From JBBEDS01 sp040881175 (lineage in GTDB: Bacteria; Patescibacteriota; Minisyncoccia; 2-02-FULL-40-12; IGHO2-01-FULL-4-A): 29,711 bases of DNA. Position 1 is the first letter of the stretch; each line of letters begins with the position of its first letter. The stretch covers positions 1-29,711 of the forward strand of contig JBBEDS010000010.1 of assembly GCA_040881175.1 (NCBI GenBank), read 5' to 3'. Under the pieces are notes generated by a model. The model was not told the origin of the DNA. It ran no database searches and saw only the letters and a list, made by a program, of their open reading frames with translations. The translations under genes were made by a program, and so were the position numbers. This document shows positions 14,606 to 23,075 of this stretch, one piece after another.

Positions 14606-15901
14606 CTACCACGAATTTAAAATCTTTTTAATCTCATCCTTCTTTTTTTCAAATGTTCCAACCATGGCCAAGTTTAACTTCTCGGCTCTGAATACATCTT
14701 TAGCTACCTCTAAAATATCTTCCGCTGATACCGCATCGACTTTGGCAAGTTTCTCTTCAGGTGTCTCTATTTTATTCTCCAGCAGTTCTTGCTCACCATA
14801 AAAACCGGCCTGAGCATCCGATGGCTCAAGGCTGATTACGAAGAGGCCCTTGATATAATCCTTCACTCTCTTCAACTCTTCTTCAGGAACTAGTTCTTCT
14901 GTTAATTTTCGGTGCTCGGCCAAAACAACCTTCAGTCCCTCCATCATGTTGTCGTTATTTAATCCAGCCGAGGTAATGATATCCCCCGTCTCGTCGTAGC
15001 TTGAGACTCCATTTCTTATCCTGTATGCCAATCCTCTTTTAACCCTGACCTCTACGAATAAGCGAGAGCTCATACCGCCACCAAGGATTACGGATAAGAT
15101 CTCCAAGGCCTCATACTTCGGGTTAAAACGGCCATAGCCACGGAATCCCATGGCAACATGGGCCTGATCGGTAGTTTTATTCTCTATAATTAGACCCGGC
15201 TCCTTCTGGTACTCCGTAACTGGCTTAGCCTTTAACGGCTCGTGCTCTCTTACATTATTAAAATATTCTCCCACTTTTATCTTCATCACGTCCGGGTTGA
15301 TATTCCCGGCAACAGCAACGACAGTATTCTGCGCAAAATAGTGAGTATCGAAATACTTTACGAACTCGTCTCTTTGTAGCTTATCTATATTCTCCTTCGG
15401 CCCGGCAATATCCCAGCCTAACGGCTGATCGCCATAGGTAAGCTGGTCGTAAAGCTCCATAACACGACGCGGCGGATGATCCATGTACATATTTATCTCT
15501 TCCTTAACCGGCCCTCTCTCTTTGTCGATCTCCGCTGAATCAAATTTTGAATTTTGAAAGATATCAGAGATTACATCGAGGGCGATATCAACTTTCTCTG
15601 CGGCACACTTTACGTAATAACCAGTGTACTCCTTAGAAGTGAAAGCGTTATACTCGGCACCCATCGAATCTAGCTCCTGAGAGATATCCAAAGAACCGGG
15701 TCGCTTCTCAGTACCCTTGAACATCAGGTGTTCCAAGAAATGGGAAATTCCGTTGTTACTCTTGTCTTCATATCTTGAGCCGGTAGCCACCAAGACTAAA
15801 ACAGTGACAGTCTTTGTGCTGTCCATCGGTACAGTGACCAAGCGGAGCCCGCTTGGGAACGTAAAGTAGTCGTAATGATTGTGCGATGTCTTGTGAGCCA
15901 T
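14606..15901 (-). CDS. M16-family zinc peptidase (mitochondrial processing peptidase-like)
   Basis: Zinc endopeptidase with the inverted HXXEH motif: His54-Phe-Leu-Glu57-His58 in SHFLEHLMFKGT, and the distal ligand at Glu134/135 in VKEEINMYMDHP. Conserved 'GAEYNAFTSKEYTGYY' (81-96) and 'GGGMSSRLFVEVRVKRGLAY' blocks confirm the family. At 431 residues it is a one-chain pair of M16 repeats, as in the B-type (YmxG/PqqL-like) group. There is no signal peptide, so it is probably cytosolic. It overlaps the glyS stop by 1 nt (TAATG). Confidence 0.94.
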   Translation of the reverse strand: MAHKTSHNHYDYFTFPSGLRLVTVPMDSTKTVTVLVLVATGSRYEDKSNNGISHFLEHLMFKGTEKRPGSLDISQELDSMGAEYNAFTSKEYTGYYVKCAAEKVDIALDVISDIFQNSKFDSAEIDKERGPVKEEINMYMDHPPRRVMELYDQLTYGDQPLGWDIAGPKENIDKLQRDEFVKYFDTHYFAQNTVVAVAGNINPDVMKIKVGEYFNNVREHEPLKAKPVTEYQKEPGLIIENKTTDQAHVAMGFRGYGRFNPKYEALEILSVILGGGMSSRLFVEVRVKRGLAYRIRNGVSSYDETGDIITSAGLNNDNMMEGLKVVLAEHRKLTEELVPEEELKRVKDYIKGLFVISLEPSDAQAGFYGEQELLENKIETPEEKLAKVDAVSAEDILEVAKDVFRAEKLNLAMVGTFEKKKDEIKKILNSW

Positions 15902-17220
15902 TAAATTGCCAACTTCTCAGTTAAATACTCTTTAAGGTCGGCTATCTCTATCCTCTCCTGCTCCATGGAGTCTCTATCACGAATTGTCACCTTGCCATCT
16001 TCGAGAGAGTCAAAATCAATTGTAATACAGTATGGGGTACCAATCTCGTCCTGAGCATAGTACCTCTTACCGATATTCCCCCTGTCATCCCAAGCAATCA
16101 TGAAATCTTTCTTCAGGTCGTCATATATTTCCCTGGCTTTTTCAATAAGCTGAGGTTTGTTTGCTAAAAGCGGGAAAACTGCTGCCTTATATGGAGCAAG
16201 CTTGGGATTAAGTTTCAGGTACACCCTATCCTCTTCTTCTCGATAAGAATCTATGAGCAAGAATAGTATTGATCTGTCCACACCAGCAGATGTCTCTATA
16301 TCCCAGGGAATATATGTTTCCCCATCTGCCTCATGGTACGTCATGTCTTGTCCCGAAAATTCCTGGTGTCTCTTTAAGTCCCAGTCTCCCCTGTGGTGAA
16401 TACCCATGAATTCCTGCCAGCCCCATGGCGCGTTGTACTCAATATCTGTGGCTAATTTAGCATAGTGTGCGCGCTCGTCATCTTCGTGGTCTCTGAAACG
16501 GAGGTTTTCCTTTCTCATGCCTAGCGCCAAATACCAGTCCATGCGATTCTTCTTCCAATACTCAAACCATTTCTTTCCTTCTTTTTCTTCTGGCTTTATG
16601 TAGAACTGGACCTCCATTTGTTCAAATTCACGCGAACGAAAAGTAAAATTACCGGGAGTTATCTCATTGCGAAAAGCCTTTCCTATCTGAGCGATACCGA
16701 AAGGTATTTGAACTCTGGTTGAATTCAAAACATTTTTGAAATTTACATGAACTCCATTAGTTATCTCCCCTCTCAGAAAGATCTCTGACTGTTTTCCTTC
16801 CAAGACGCCAAGGTAGGCTTTAACCAAAAGATTGAATTGTTGCGGCTCCGTCCATTCGACTTTCTCTTTATGCGATTCCTCGTGCGCCCTTACCTCTTCT
16901 TCCTTATCAGCCCTGAATCTCTTGTGGCAAATTTTACATTCTATAAGAGGGTCAGTGAAAGCCTCAACATGGCCACTTGCCTCCCAGGCTTTAGGATTCA
17001 TCATAATCGCCGCATCTACTCCTACTATATTACTGCTCAATTGGACCATCTCTTTCCACCACAGATCCTTGAGGTTTTTCTTAAATAAAGAACCGGCTGG
17101 GCCGTAATCCCAAGTTCCGGCCAGGCCTCCGTAGATCTCACTACCGGGAAAGATAAAACCACGTCTTTTGGCTAAAGACGTAATTTTTTCCATTAAACCT
17201 TTCTGCTCTATCTTATCCAT
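15901..17220 (-). CDS. glyQS: Glycyl-tRNA synthetase, alpha2 (eukaryote/archaeal-like) type
   Basis: Class IIa synthetase charging tRNA-Gly as a homodimer; not related to the alpha2beta2 bacterial form. The N-terminal block 'GFIFPGSEIYGGLAGTWDYGP' region (21-41) is diagnostic. A Cys95/Cys98 pair (CKICHKRF) starts the zinc-like insertion. Motif 2 is seen in 'GKAFRNEITP' with 'FRSREFEQMEVQFY', and motif 3 in 'SAGVDRSILFLLIDSY'. The 439 residues end with the anticodon-binding domain. It begins 2 nt after the stop of the repeat surface protein and has no SD. Confidence 0.96.
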   Translation of the reverse strand: MDKIEQKGLMEKITSLAKRRGFIFPGSEIYGGLAGTWDYGPAGSLFKKNLKDLWWKEMVQLSSNIVGVDAAIMMNPKAWEASGHVEAFTDPLIECKICHKRFRADKEEEVRAHEESHKEKVEWTEPQQFNLLVKAYLGVLEGKQSEIFLRGEITNGVHVNFKNVLNSTRVQIPFGIAQIGKAFRNEITPGNFTFRSREFEQMEVQFYIKPEEKEGKKWFEYWKKNRMDWYLALGMRKENLRFRDHEDDERAHYAKLATDIEYNAPWGWQEFMGIHHRGDWDLKRHQEFSGQDMTYHEADGETYIPWDIETSAGVDRSILFLLIDSYREEEDRVYLKLNPKLAPYKAAVFPLLANKPQLIEKAREIYDDLKKDFMIAWDDRGNIGKRYYAQDEIGTPYCITIDFDSLEDGKVTIRDRDSMEQERIEIADLKEYLTEKLAI

Positions 17221-17222
17221 GA

Positions 17223-19025
17223 TTAAGGGAGGACTGCGCCTATCTCATCAGAATCATTAATATTAGCCGTGCTAACGTCCGGTATGGTACGTGAAATCAC
17301 CTCTTTGGTAAAGGTGTCGGTTCCTTCAAACCTGATACTCCTCAAAAGTGGTACGGTCTGGTTCACCTGGTTAACTGACGGCGTGATTGAAATTTGGAAA
17401 TTGGCTTCATACTCGGCAAAGACTACGCCTACGCCAGCTGGCAAGCTGCCCAGGTCCCAGGTGACAGTTCTCTGCTGGTCGTTATACACTGGCTGAGGCT
17501 GGCTGCCGCTAACCCTTACTCTGTTCTCCCAAACCACACCAGGAGCAAGAACAGCTATAACTTTAGCCGGAGATATGTCATTTGAAGGATTAACAAGGTT
17601 CCATCGAACGGTAAAGTTGGTTTTCTGGTCTACTCTCGGTGGAAATGGTCCGCTTGAACCAAATGCAGAATCGTTAAGGAGTACCTTCTGATCAACGGTT
17701 GGCGCCGTGGAGATACGGGTAATCATTTCGTACTGAGCCGATATCTTATCAAGGTCAAATTCTGACGGAACGTTCGATGTCTCCAATATCGCAGTTGCTT
17801 TTACGAAAGACTCCCTGGCACCTAATCCTCCGCTAAAGCTTGGCCTCAACCGGACCTCAAATCCTATGGAACCCGACTGATTAGGCCTTAGGATGCTCAA
17901 GCTAGGCAATGTTGATCCGTTAAAAAACACGGTGTTCAATCTGCTGTCGAAGAAACCGTCAGACCTGACAGTCGCAAAGTCATACATGTTGCCTTCCAGC
18001 TTTACGGAAAGATCCAGGCTAGAGATATCTACATTACTGTTATTTCTAAAACTGATTCGGTAACGAAGGAGGTCTCCTAGATGAGCGGTATAGTCTTGGG
18101 AATCATTTAGCACCAAATCAACTGAGACTAGCGGAGTTGCTATCACTGAAGATGCTTCTATCTTTTCAAAGTCTACGTATTTGTCTCCACTTGAAGTCTC
18201 TATTTTCTTCTGAAGAATGACCGATACTGTCTTGCTCTCTCTCTCATTTCCACTCAACGCTCCATTAATAGTAATCCGAGAGCCATCATCTTTCTGTAAA
18301 TTATCTACGGTCCACAGGTCCTGGCCCTGTTCCTTGCCGGAAGATTGCGGCGTAGATCTGCTGAATTGGAAACCCTCCGGATAACGAACCTTGAAACGCA
18401 GATCGCTCAAATCACCTTCGGATTGATTACGGTAATCTATTATGTAGCTGACATTCTGGCCATTTATGACCGTGGGTGGTGCGACTAGAGTAATCGGCAC
18501 GGCAAGAGTGGTTATGGTCGTAGCCACGGATGCCTCTCTTTTAAAGGTTGAGTTAATCGTACTCGGACTGAATGTCAGGGTACCGCGAGCGGTTTTGATA
18601 TTGCCCCTGTCTCCGACTACGAATGCCTGCAACTCTAATTCTCCTTCTACGCCGCTGCCAAGATCTCCGATATCTATATTCTCGTTAGTTATACTAGATG
18701 TATCCCCTTCTTTCATGACGATAGCATCCTGGGGATAGAAAAAACTTAGCCTCACATCGCTAAGATCGACTTTGTTTTTATTCTGATACTTTATTTTATA
18801 CGTCACCAGATCACCGGCTGATATTTCCTTAGGAGCTTCTATTTTAAAATCAACTCCGCTCTCACTGAATGAGCCTCGGCCCAGAAGGAAGAAGATAAGG
18901 GCGATAACCAAAAGAATTAGGGCCCCGATAAATAGGAACTTAGCCCTTTTAAAACTAAAAAGCGACCGAGCTATTTTCGGTCTTCCGGTGTTAGGATTTT
19001 GAATTGGTTCTATTTGGAATTGCAA
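17223..19025 (-). CDS. Membrane-anchored surface protein with DUF11-like beta-sandwich repeats
   Basis: 600 residues: a basic cytosolic N-terminus (1-29), one membrane span (about 30-48), then an all-beta extracellular part. Four related units begin near residues 69, 188, 316 and 467, each with the pattern Gly/Gln-x-(Y/F)-x-(I/V)-x-(Y/F)-x-N followed by a 'DLSD/DISS' turn, as in DUF11/isopeptide-type or CARDB-like repeats. The C-terminal tail is short and has no sorting motif, so it is held by the N-terminal span. A role in cell-cell contact or envelope structure is plausible. The only reasonable start is TTG at 19025, 4 nt after recO; no ATG occurs until residue ~104. Confidence 0.75.
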   Translation of the reverse strand: MQFQIEPIQNPNTGRPKIARSLFSFKRAKFLFIGALILLVIALIFFLLGRGSFSESGVDFKIEAPKEISAGDLVTYKIKYQNKNKVDLSDVRLSFFYPQDAIVMKEGDTSSITNENIDIGDLGSGVEGELELQAFVVGDRGNIKTARGTLTFSPSTINSTFKREASVATTITTLAVPITLVAPPTVINGQNVSYIIDYRNQSEGDLSDLRFKVRYPEGFQFSRSTPQSSGKEQGQDLWTVDNLQKDDGSRITINGALSGNERESKTVSVILQKKIETSSGDKYVDFEKIEASSVIATPLVSVDLVLNDSQDYTAHLGDLLRYRISFRNNSNVDISSLDLSVKLEGNMYDFATVRSDGFFDSRLNTVFFNGSTLPSLSILRPNQSGSIGFEVRLRPSFSGGLGARESFVKATAILETSNVPSEFDLDKISAQYEMITRISTAPTVDQKVLLNDSAFGSSGPFPPRVDQKTNFTVRWNLVNPSNDISPAKVIAVLAPGVVWENRVRVSGSQPQPVYNDQQRTVTWDLGSLPAGVGVVFAEYEANFQISITPSVNQVNQTVPLLRSIRFEGTDTFTKEVISRTIPDVSTANINDSDEIGAVLP

Positions 19026-19029
19026 TGCT

Positions 19030-19551
19030 TTATTTTATCACTTTTCTTGCGAACTGTAACGACCTGAAATGTGCGTTAGCGACCTCTTCCAGCGAGATAT
19101 CTTCACCATAACCCAATACCTTTAGCATCTCTCGCCGGCTTGAATTGATAGCATCGGCCCACTTTATACCCCCGCTAGTGGTTTTTGCAACAGCATCATA
19201 GTCATTCAGCCTTGAGAGCAAAAAATCCCAGAGTTGAGCATCCTGCTCTCCCTCGAATACAATCTTATCAAAAGCCTCCAGTAGAAAATATGCTGCGGAC
19301 ATTGCCGGTAGACTTGATTTAAGCCCGGCAAATGCCTTTAAGCAATAGGCGCTGGTCACTATTGGGTGTCCGTTGCCCTCCACTAAAGAAAAATCAACAA
19401 AATTAAGTACATCCAGATGGCTTGCCTGTTTAGAAGTCGGGCGTAGAATGCTTTTAGCATGGTAAACCTGCTTACCCAGATCTTTGGTATAGCAAACTAT
19501 CAACTCGTCGTATTCCTTGACCGGAATTTTTTTAAGAATGACAGCCTGCAT
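19030..19551 (-). CDS. recO: Short RecO-like DNA repair protein
   Basis: Predicted recombination mediator that helps load RecA on SSB-coated DNA. The N-terminal OB-fold pattern is visible (VILKKIPVKEYDELIVCYTKDLGKQ region followed by AKSILRPTSK), and the helical domain follows. At 173 residues it is well below the usual ~240, with the C-terminal part reduced and no zinc cysteine cluster. This shortening fits reduced genomes, but the call rests mostly on the N-terminal domain. It lies 2 nt after ileS and 4 nt before the repeat protein. Confidence 0.75.
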   Translation of the reverse strand: MQAVILKKIPVKEYDELIVCYTKDLGKQVYHAKSILRPTSKQASHLDVLNFVDFSLVEGNGHPIVTSAYCLKAFAGLKSSLPAMSAAYFLLEAFDKIVFEGEQDAQLWDFLLSRLNDYDAVAKTTSGGIKWADAINSSRREMLKVLGYGEDISLEEVANAHFRSLQFARKVIK

Positions 19552-19553
19552 AT

Positions 19554-22500
19554 TTAATCAACCTTCTTAGATCTCACGCCCAGCCAGATCTTTATCTGCG
19601 GCACAAGCTCAAATTCTTTTTTGACATCAAAGGCCATCTTCTCGTCAGACCCTCTATCGAATTCTGCGAGCAAAGCCTTCTGTGATATTTCTTCACCGAA
19701 TAACTCTATTGCAGTAACCACATCTTCACTATGCGAATCCCATTTGGCGAACACCCTGTCATCTAACCGATACTTTGCTTCTTTGCGCATATCCTGGATC
19801 TGTCTAATAACTTCTCTGGCATAGCCTTCTATTATTAATTCTCGAGTGAGGTTTTCATCGAGCATAACTCTATCCTTTTGCTCGGGATCATAGGCCACCT
19901 CTTTTACATTCAATTCCTCCATTACCAGCTTCTCCAATTCGGGGTCAAACGCCTCTCCCCTTTTAATAGAGATGTTCGCCAATGGCTGTCGGACTTTGAT
20001 ACTTTTTGATTTACGTTGCGCCAAACCTTCTGTAACCAGGTTACGTAATTCCGACATTGCGCCCTCCAAGTCTTCACTGATTGTTCCCTTTTTAACTTTG
20101 GGCCAGTCTTCCAAATGGACAGACTCTTTTTTATTTACTAGTTTTTTGTATACATGGTCTGCTAAGAACGGAGTAAATGGAGCCGCTAGCTTGCTTGTCT
20201 CAACCAGTAGAAAGCGGAAGAAGCGCAAATCTTTTTCCAAAGCCTCATTGTTCTTAGGATTTTGGAATCTTGGCCTAGACCTTCGAATCCACCAATTAGA
20301 CAGGTCACTGACAAAACCCTCTAAACTACGGGCTGCTGTCGTGGGGTCGTATTTGTCTAGAGAAGAGGTTAACTCCAAATTTATAGTACTCAGTCTCGAC
20401 AAAACCCATTCATCTAGCTTATTGGCTGGCTTATTTGAGGTCTTCTTATCTTTCTGGTCATCGTATAGTTCAAAGAATCTCAATGAGTTCAAAAAGGTAA
20501 CAATAAAACTGTTCAGCCTGGTTTTAACATCAGTGGCGGCAAACAGTTTCGGATCAGCCGGGTTATTCACTGTATAGAAGTACCAGCGTGCAGCATCTAC
20601 TCCAAATTGATCAATTACTTCCCAGGGGTCGACTGCGTTGCCTTGAGACTTAGACATCTTCTTGCCTTTAGAATCGAGTACGTGACTATACGACAATACA
20701 TTTTTATACGGCGCGCCTTCGCCAAGCAGAGTGGATACGGCTAATAGGGTGTAGAACCAACCCCTGGTTTGATCTATGCCTTCGGAGATGAAGTCAGCCG
20801 GGAAGTTGTTGTCAAAAACTTTTTTGTTTTCAAATGGGTAATGCCACTGAGCGAAAGGCATTGATCCTGAATCAAACCAGACGTCGGCAACATCTTTAAT
20901 TCTTGTCATCTTGCCTTCGCACTTCTCGCACTTCAGTAATACGTCATCTACATATGGGCGATGCATATCAAGATCTCCCGACTCGTTGTACGGGTAATTC
21001 TTTATATCTATCTCTTTTATTTGACCCTTCCCTGTATACAGAGGATCTCTTTGATCTACCATCTCATCATCATTTAGGTTCTTGAGGGTAGCCTCTAGAA
21101 TCCAGAGAGGATCGCCATGACTGACTAATAATATTTTCTTACCGTGATGTTTTTGATTGAGCTCATTGATCACAGAGAACATCCTACTCTTTACATCGCG
21201 CCAGCTCTCTCCATCTCCGTACTTGGTATCGAAAGTCTGGGGTGTGCCCGGTGGCATACAGACCGGATGCGGCTTGCCCTCGCACATACTGCCGTGGTCC
21301 AGTTCTTTCAGTCTGTGGTCTACATGAACCTTCTTATCCAAGGCCTTGCCCACAATCTCGGCAGAGTGCTTGGTTCGCAAAAACGGTGAAGAATATATCA
21401 TATCTACTCCGCCTTCTTCTTTGAGCTTTTGTGCTACTCCCTCGACTTGGTTTATACCTTCGGGAATTAGGTCGTAGGCATCGTGCTCCAAACGCGAAGC
21501 GGTCAAATCAAATCCATCTTTACCGCCATGATTCTTGCTGCTGAATCCGTGGCGTAAGATATAGAAGGTGTTTTTAGGATGAAAGTGGTATTTCTCAAGA
21601 TCCTCCAAAGAGCCTATAACACGGTGTTCCTTACATTCGGCACACTGCCAAACAGGCAAGGGAGTTCCCCAATATCTTTCTCTGGAAAAGGCCCAGTCTT
21701 TTATTTCTTTCAAGAATTCTCCGAAACGTCCTTCCTTCAGGTGATCAGGCACCCAGTTTATCTTCTTGTTATTTTTCAAAAGTTGCTTCTTTAACTTAGA
21801 CATGGCCATGAACCATGAGTCTCTGGCGTAGTATAGCAGCGGACTCTTGCATCTCCAGCAGAAAGGATACGAGTGAGTAAATTCCTCAGTCTTTAAGAGT
21901 AGATCATGGGAGCGAAGATATTCTATTATTCCTTTCTCAGCAGCTTTAAAGTATTGCCCGGCAAAATCTTTAACCTCGTCAGTGAATAGTCCCCTCTCAT
22001 CAACCGTGTGGTGGGCTGGTAATCCGATCTTCTTGCCCATCTCGTAGTCATCCTCTCCGTACATCACCGCAGTATGCACTATTCCGGTACCGTCGTCGGT
22101 GGTAACAAAATCAGCCGGATATATTTTATATGATTTATCCGAGCGCAAAGACTTGATATCAAAAAGTGGGTCGTAGGAGCTGCCGACAAGTTTCTTGCCC
22201 GGGAACTCTTCAAGCACTTCATGCTCGCCTATCACTTCGAGTCTTTCTTTGGCCAGAATTAATATTTCTCCGTCCTTCGTTTTAACTTTTACATATGCAG
22301 CTTTTGGATTGATAGCAAGCGCGACATTACCAGGCAAAGTCCACGGAGTAGTGGTCCAAGACAGAAAAGATGCATCGCCGGCCTTACTCTTAAACTTAAC
22401 GTAAGCGGAAGTTTCAGTTACATCTTGGTATCCCTGTGCCACCTCGTGACTTGAGAGAGCGGTACCGCAACGAGGGCACCATGGTAAAACTTTGTGGCTT

Positions 22501-23009
22501 TTTACAAAGAATCCCTTGTCATCAATCTGCTTGATTATCCACCATAGGGTCTCCATATATTTCCAGTCATAGGTAATATATGGATTTTTGAAATCAAGCC
22601 AGAAGCCCATTCTCTTTGTTAATCTCTCCCACTCATCTTTGTATTTCCAAACGCTCTGCTTGGCTTTGTGATTGAATTTATCTATACCGTAAGCCTCGAT
22701 GTCCTTTTTATTCTGCAGCCCCAGCTCTTTCTCTACCTCTATCTCAACCGGCAAACCATGAGTGTCCCAGCCAGCTTTGCGCTCAACCAAAAAACCACGC
22801 ATGGTTTTGTAGCGTATAAATGCATCTTTTAAACTACGCCCCAAGAAGTGGTGTATACCCGGCCTACCGTTAGCTGTCGGCGGACCTTCAAAAAAAACAA
22901 AACGCTTGTGATTAGAGCGATTTTCTATACTTTTCTGGAATATCTTACGATCATCCCAGAATTTGAGTATCTTCTCCTCTATTTTTCCGAAATCAAATTC
23001 AGATGCCAT
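19554..23009 (-). CDS. ileS: Isoleucyl-tRNA synthetase with an inserted histidine-phosphatase domain
   Basis: Class Ia synthetase charging tRNA-Ile. It begins with the eukaryotic-like segment GPPTANGRPGIHHFLG (42-57, HIGH equivalent). The editing domain has 'SWTTTPWTLPGNVALA' (217-232) and 'DDGTGIVHTA' (305-314). The KMSKS loop is KMSKS at 784-788 and DVWFDSGSMPFAQ is at 709-721. The 1151 residues exceed the usual ~950-1050 because a histidine-phosphatase domain occupies about 478-672, placed in the catalytic-domain region between 'SLEDLEK' and 'DVDLH-like' sequence leading to the zinc/WFDSG segment. The gene starts an operon of six genes. Its promoter puts the transcription start at or 1-2 nt before the ATG, so the mRNA is probably leaderless. 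Confidence 0.97.
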   Translation of the reverse strand: MASEFDFGKIEEKILKFWDDRKIFQKSIENRSNHKRFVFFEGPPTANGRPGIHHFLGRSLKDAFIRYKTMRGFLVERKAGWDTHGLPVEIEVEKELGLQNKKDIEAYGIDKFNHKAKQSVWKYKDEWERLTKRMGFWLDFKNPYITYDWKYMETLWWIIKQIDDKGFFVKSHKVLPWCPRCGTALSSHEVAQGYQDVTETSAYVKFKSKAGDASFLSWTTTPWTLPGNVALAINPKAAYVKVKTKDGEILILAKERLEVIGEHEVLEEFPGKKLVGSSYDPLFDIKSLRSDKSYKIYPADFVTTDDGTGIVHTAVMYGEDDYEMGKKIGLPAHHTVDERGLFTDEVKDFAGQYFKAAEKGIIEYLRSHDLLLKTEEFTHSYPFCWRCKSPLLYYARDSWFMAMSKLKKQLLKNNKKINWVPDHLKEGRFGEFLKEIKDWAFSRERYWGTPLPVWQCAECKEHRVIGSLEDLEKYHFHPKNTFYILRHGFSSKNHGGKDGFDLTASRLEHDAYDLIPEGINQVEGVAQKLKEEGGVDMIYSSPFLRTKHSAEIVGKALDKKVHVDHRLKELDHGSMCEGKPHPVCMPPGTPQTFDTKYGDGESWRDVKSRMFSVINELNQKHHGKKILLVSHGDPLWILEATLKNLNDDEMVDQRDPLYTGKGQIKEIDIKNYPYNESGDLDMHRPYVDDVLLKCEKCEGKMTRIKDVADVWFDSGSMPFAQWHYPFENKKVFDNNFPADFISEGIDQTRGWFYTLLAVSTLLGEGAPYKNVLSYSHVLDSKGKKMSKSQGNAVDPWEVIDQFGVDAARWYFYTVNNPADPKLFAATDVKTRLNSFIVTFLNSLRFFELYDDQKDKKTSNKPANKLDEWVLSRLSTINLELTSSLDKYDPTTAARSLEGFVSDLSNWWIRRSRPRFQNPKNNEALEKDLRFFRFLLVETSKLAAPFTPFLADHVYKKLVNKKESVHLEDWPKVKKGTISEDLEGAMSELRNLVTEGLAQRKSKSIKVRQPLANISIKRGEAFDPELEKLVMEELNVKEVAYDPEQKDRVMLDENLTRELIIEGYAREVIRQIQDMRKEAKYRLDDRVFAKWDSHSEDVVTAIELFGEEISQKALLAEFDRGSDEKMAFDVKKEFELVPQIKIWLGVRSKKVD
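20994..21572 (-). other. Histidine-phosphatase domain nested in IleRS
   Basis: IleRS residues ~480-672. All catalytic positions of the superfamily are present: Arg486-His487-Gly488 (ILRHGFSS), Arg545 (SSPFLRT), Glu569 (LKELDHG) and His631 (LLVSHGD). The flanking sequence is normal IleRS and the frame is unbroken. Likely an active phosphomonoesterase; substrate unknown. Confidence 0.94.
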
Positions 23010-23017
23010 TTAGTAGA

Positions 23018-23046
23018 ATTATATGCAAAAACTGGACAAAACTCAA
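23018..23046 (-). promoter_or_regulatory. Strong promoter of the ileS operon, near-zero leader
   Basis: TTGAGT (23041-23046, minus strand; 4/6), a 17-nt spacer and a perfect TATAAT (23018-23023). Eight bases separate the -10 from the ileS ATG, so transcription should begin at or just before the start codon. No T-box or other leader element can exist here. Confidence 0.8.
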
Positions 23047-23075
23047 TTATTGGATAGCGGTCGCGAACCATGTCT

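Noticed and set aside
19972..20577. 201-codon plus-strand frame opposite ileS
   Set aside because: It covers the conserved 3' part of ileS; its composition is what the reverse of a Lys/Glu-rich protein gives.
23010..23075. T-box or other leader RNA before ileS
   Set aside because: The promoter sits within 40 bases of the ATG and the previous gene ends 66 nt upstream, so no space remains.
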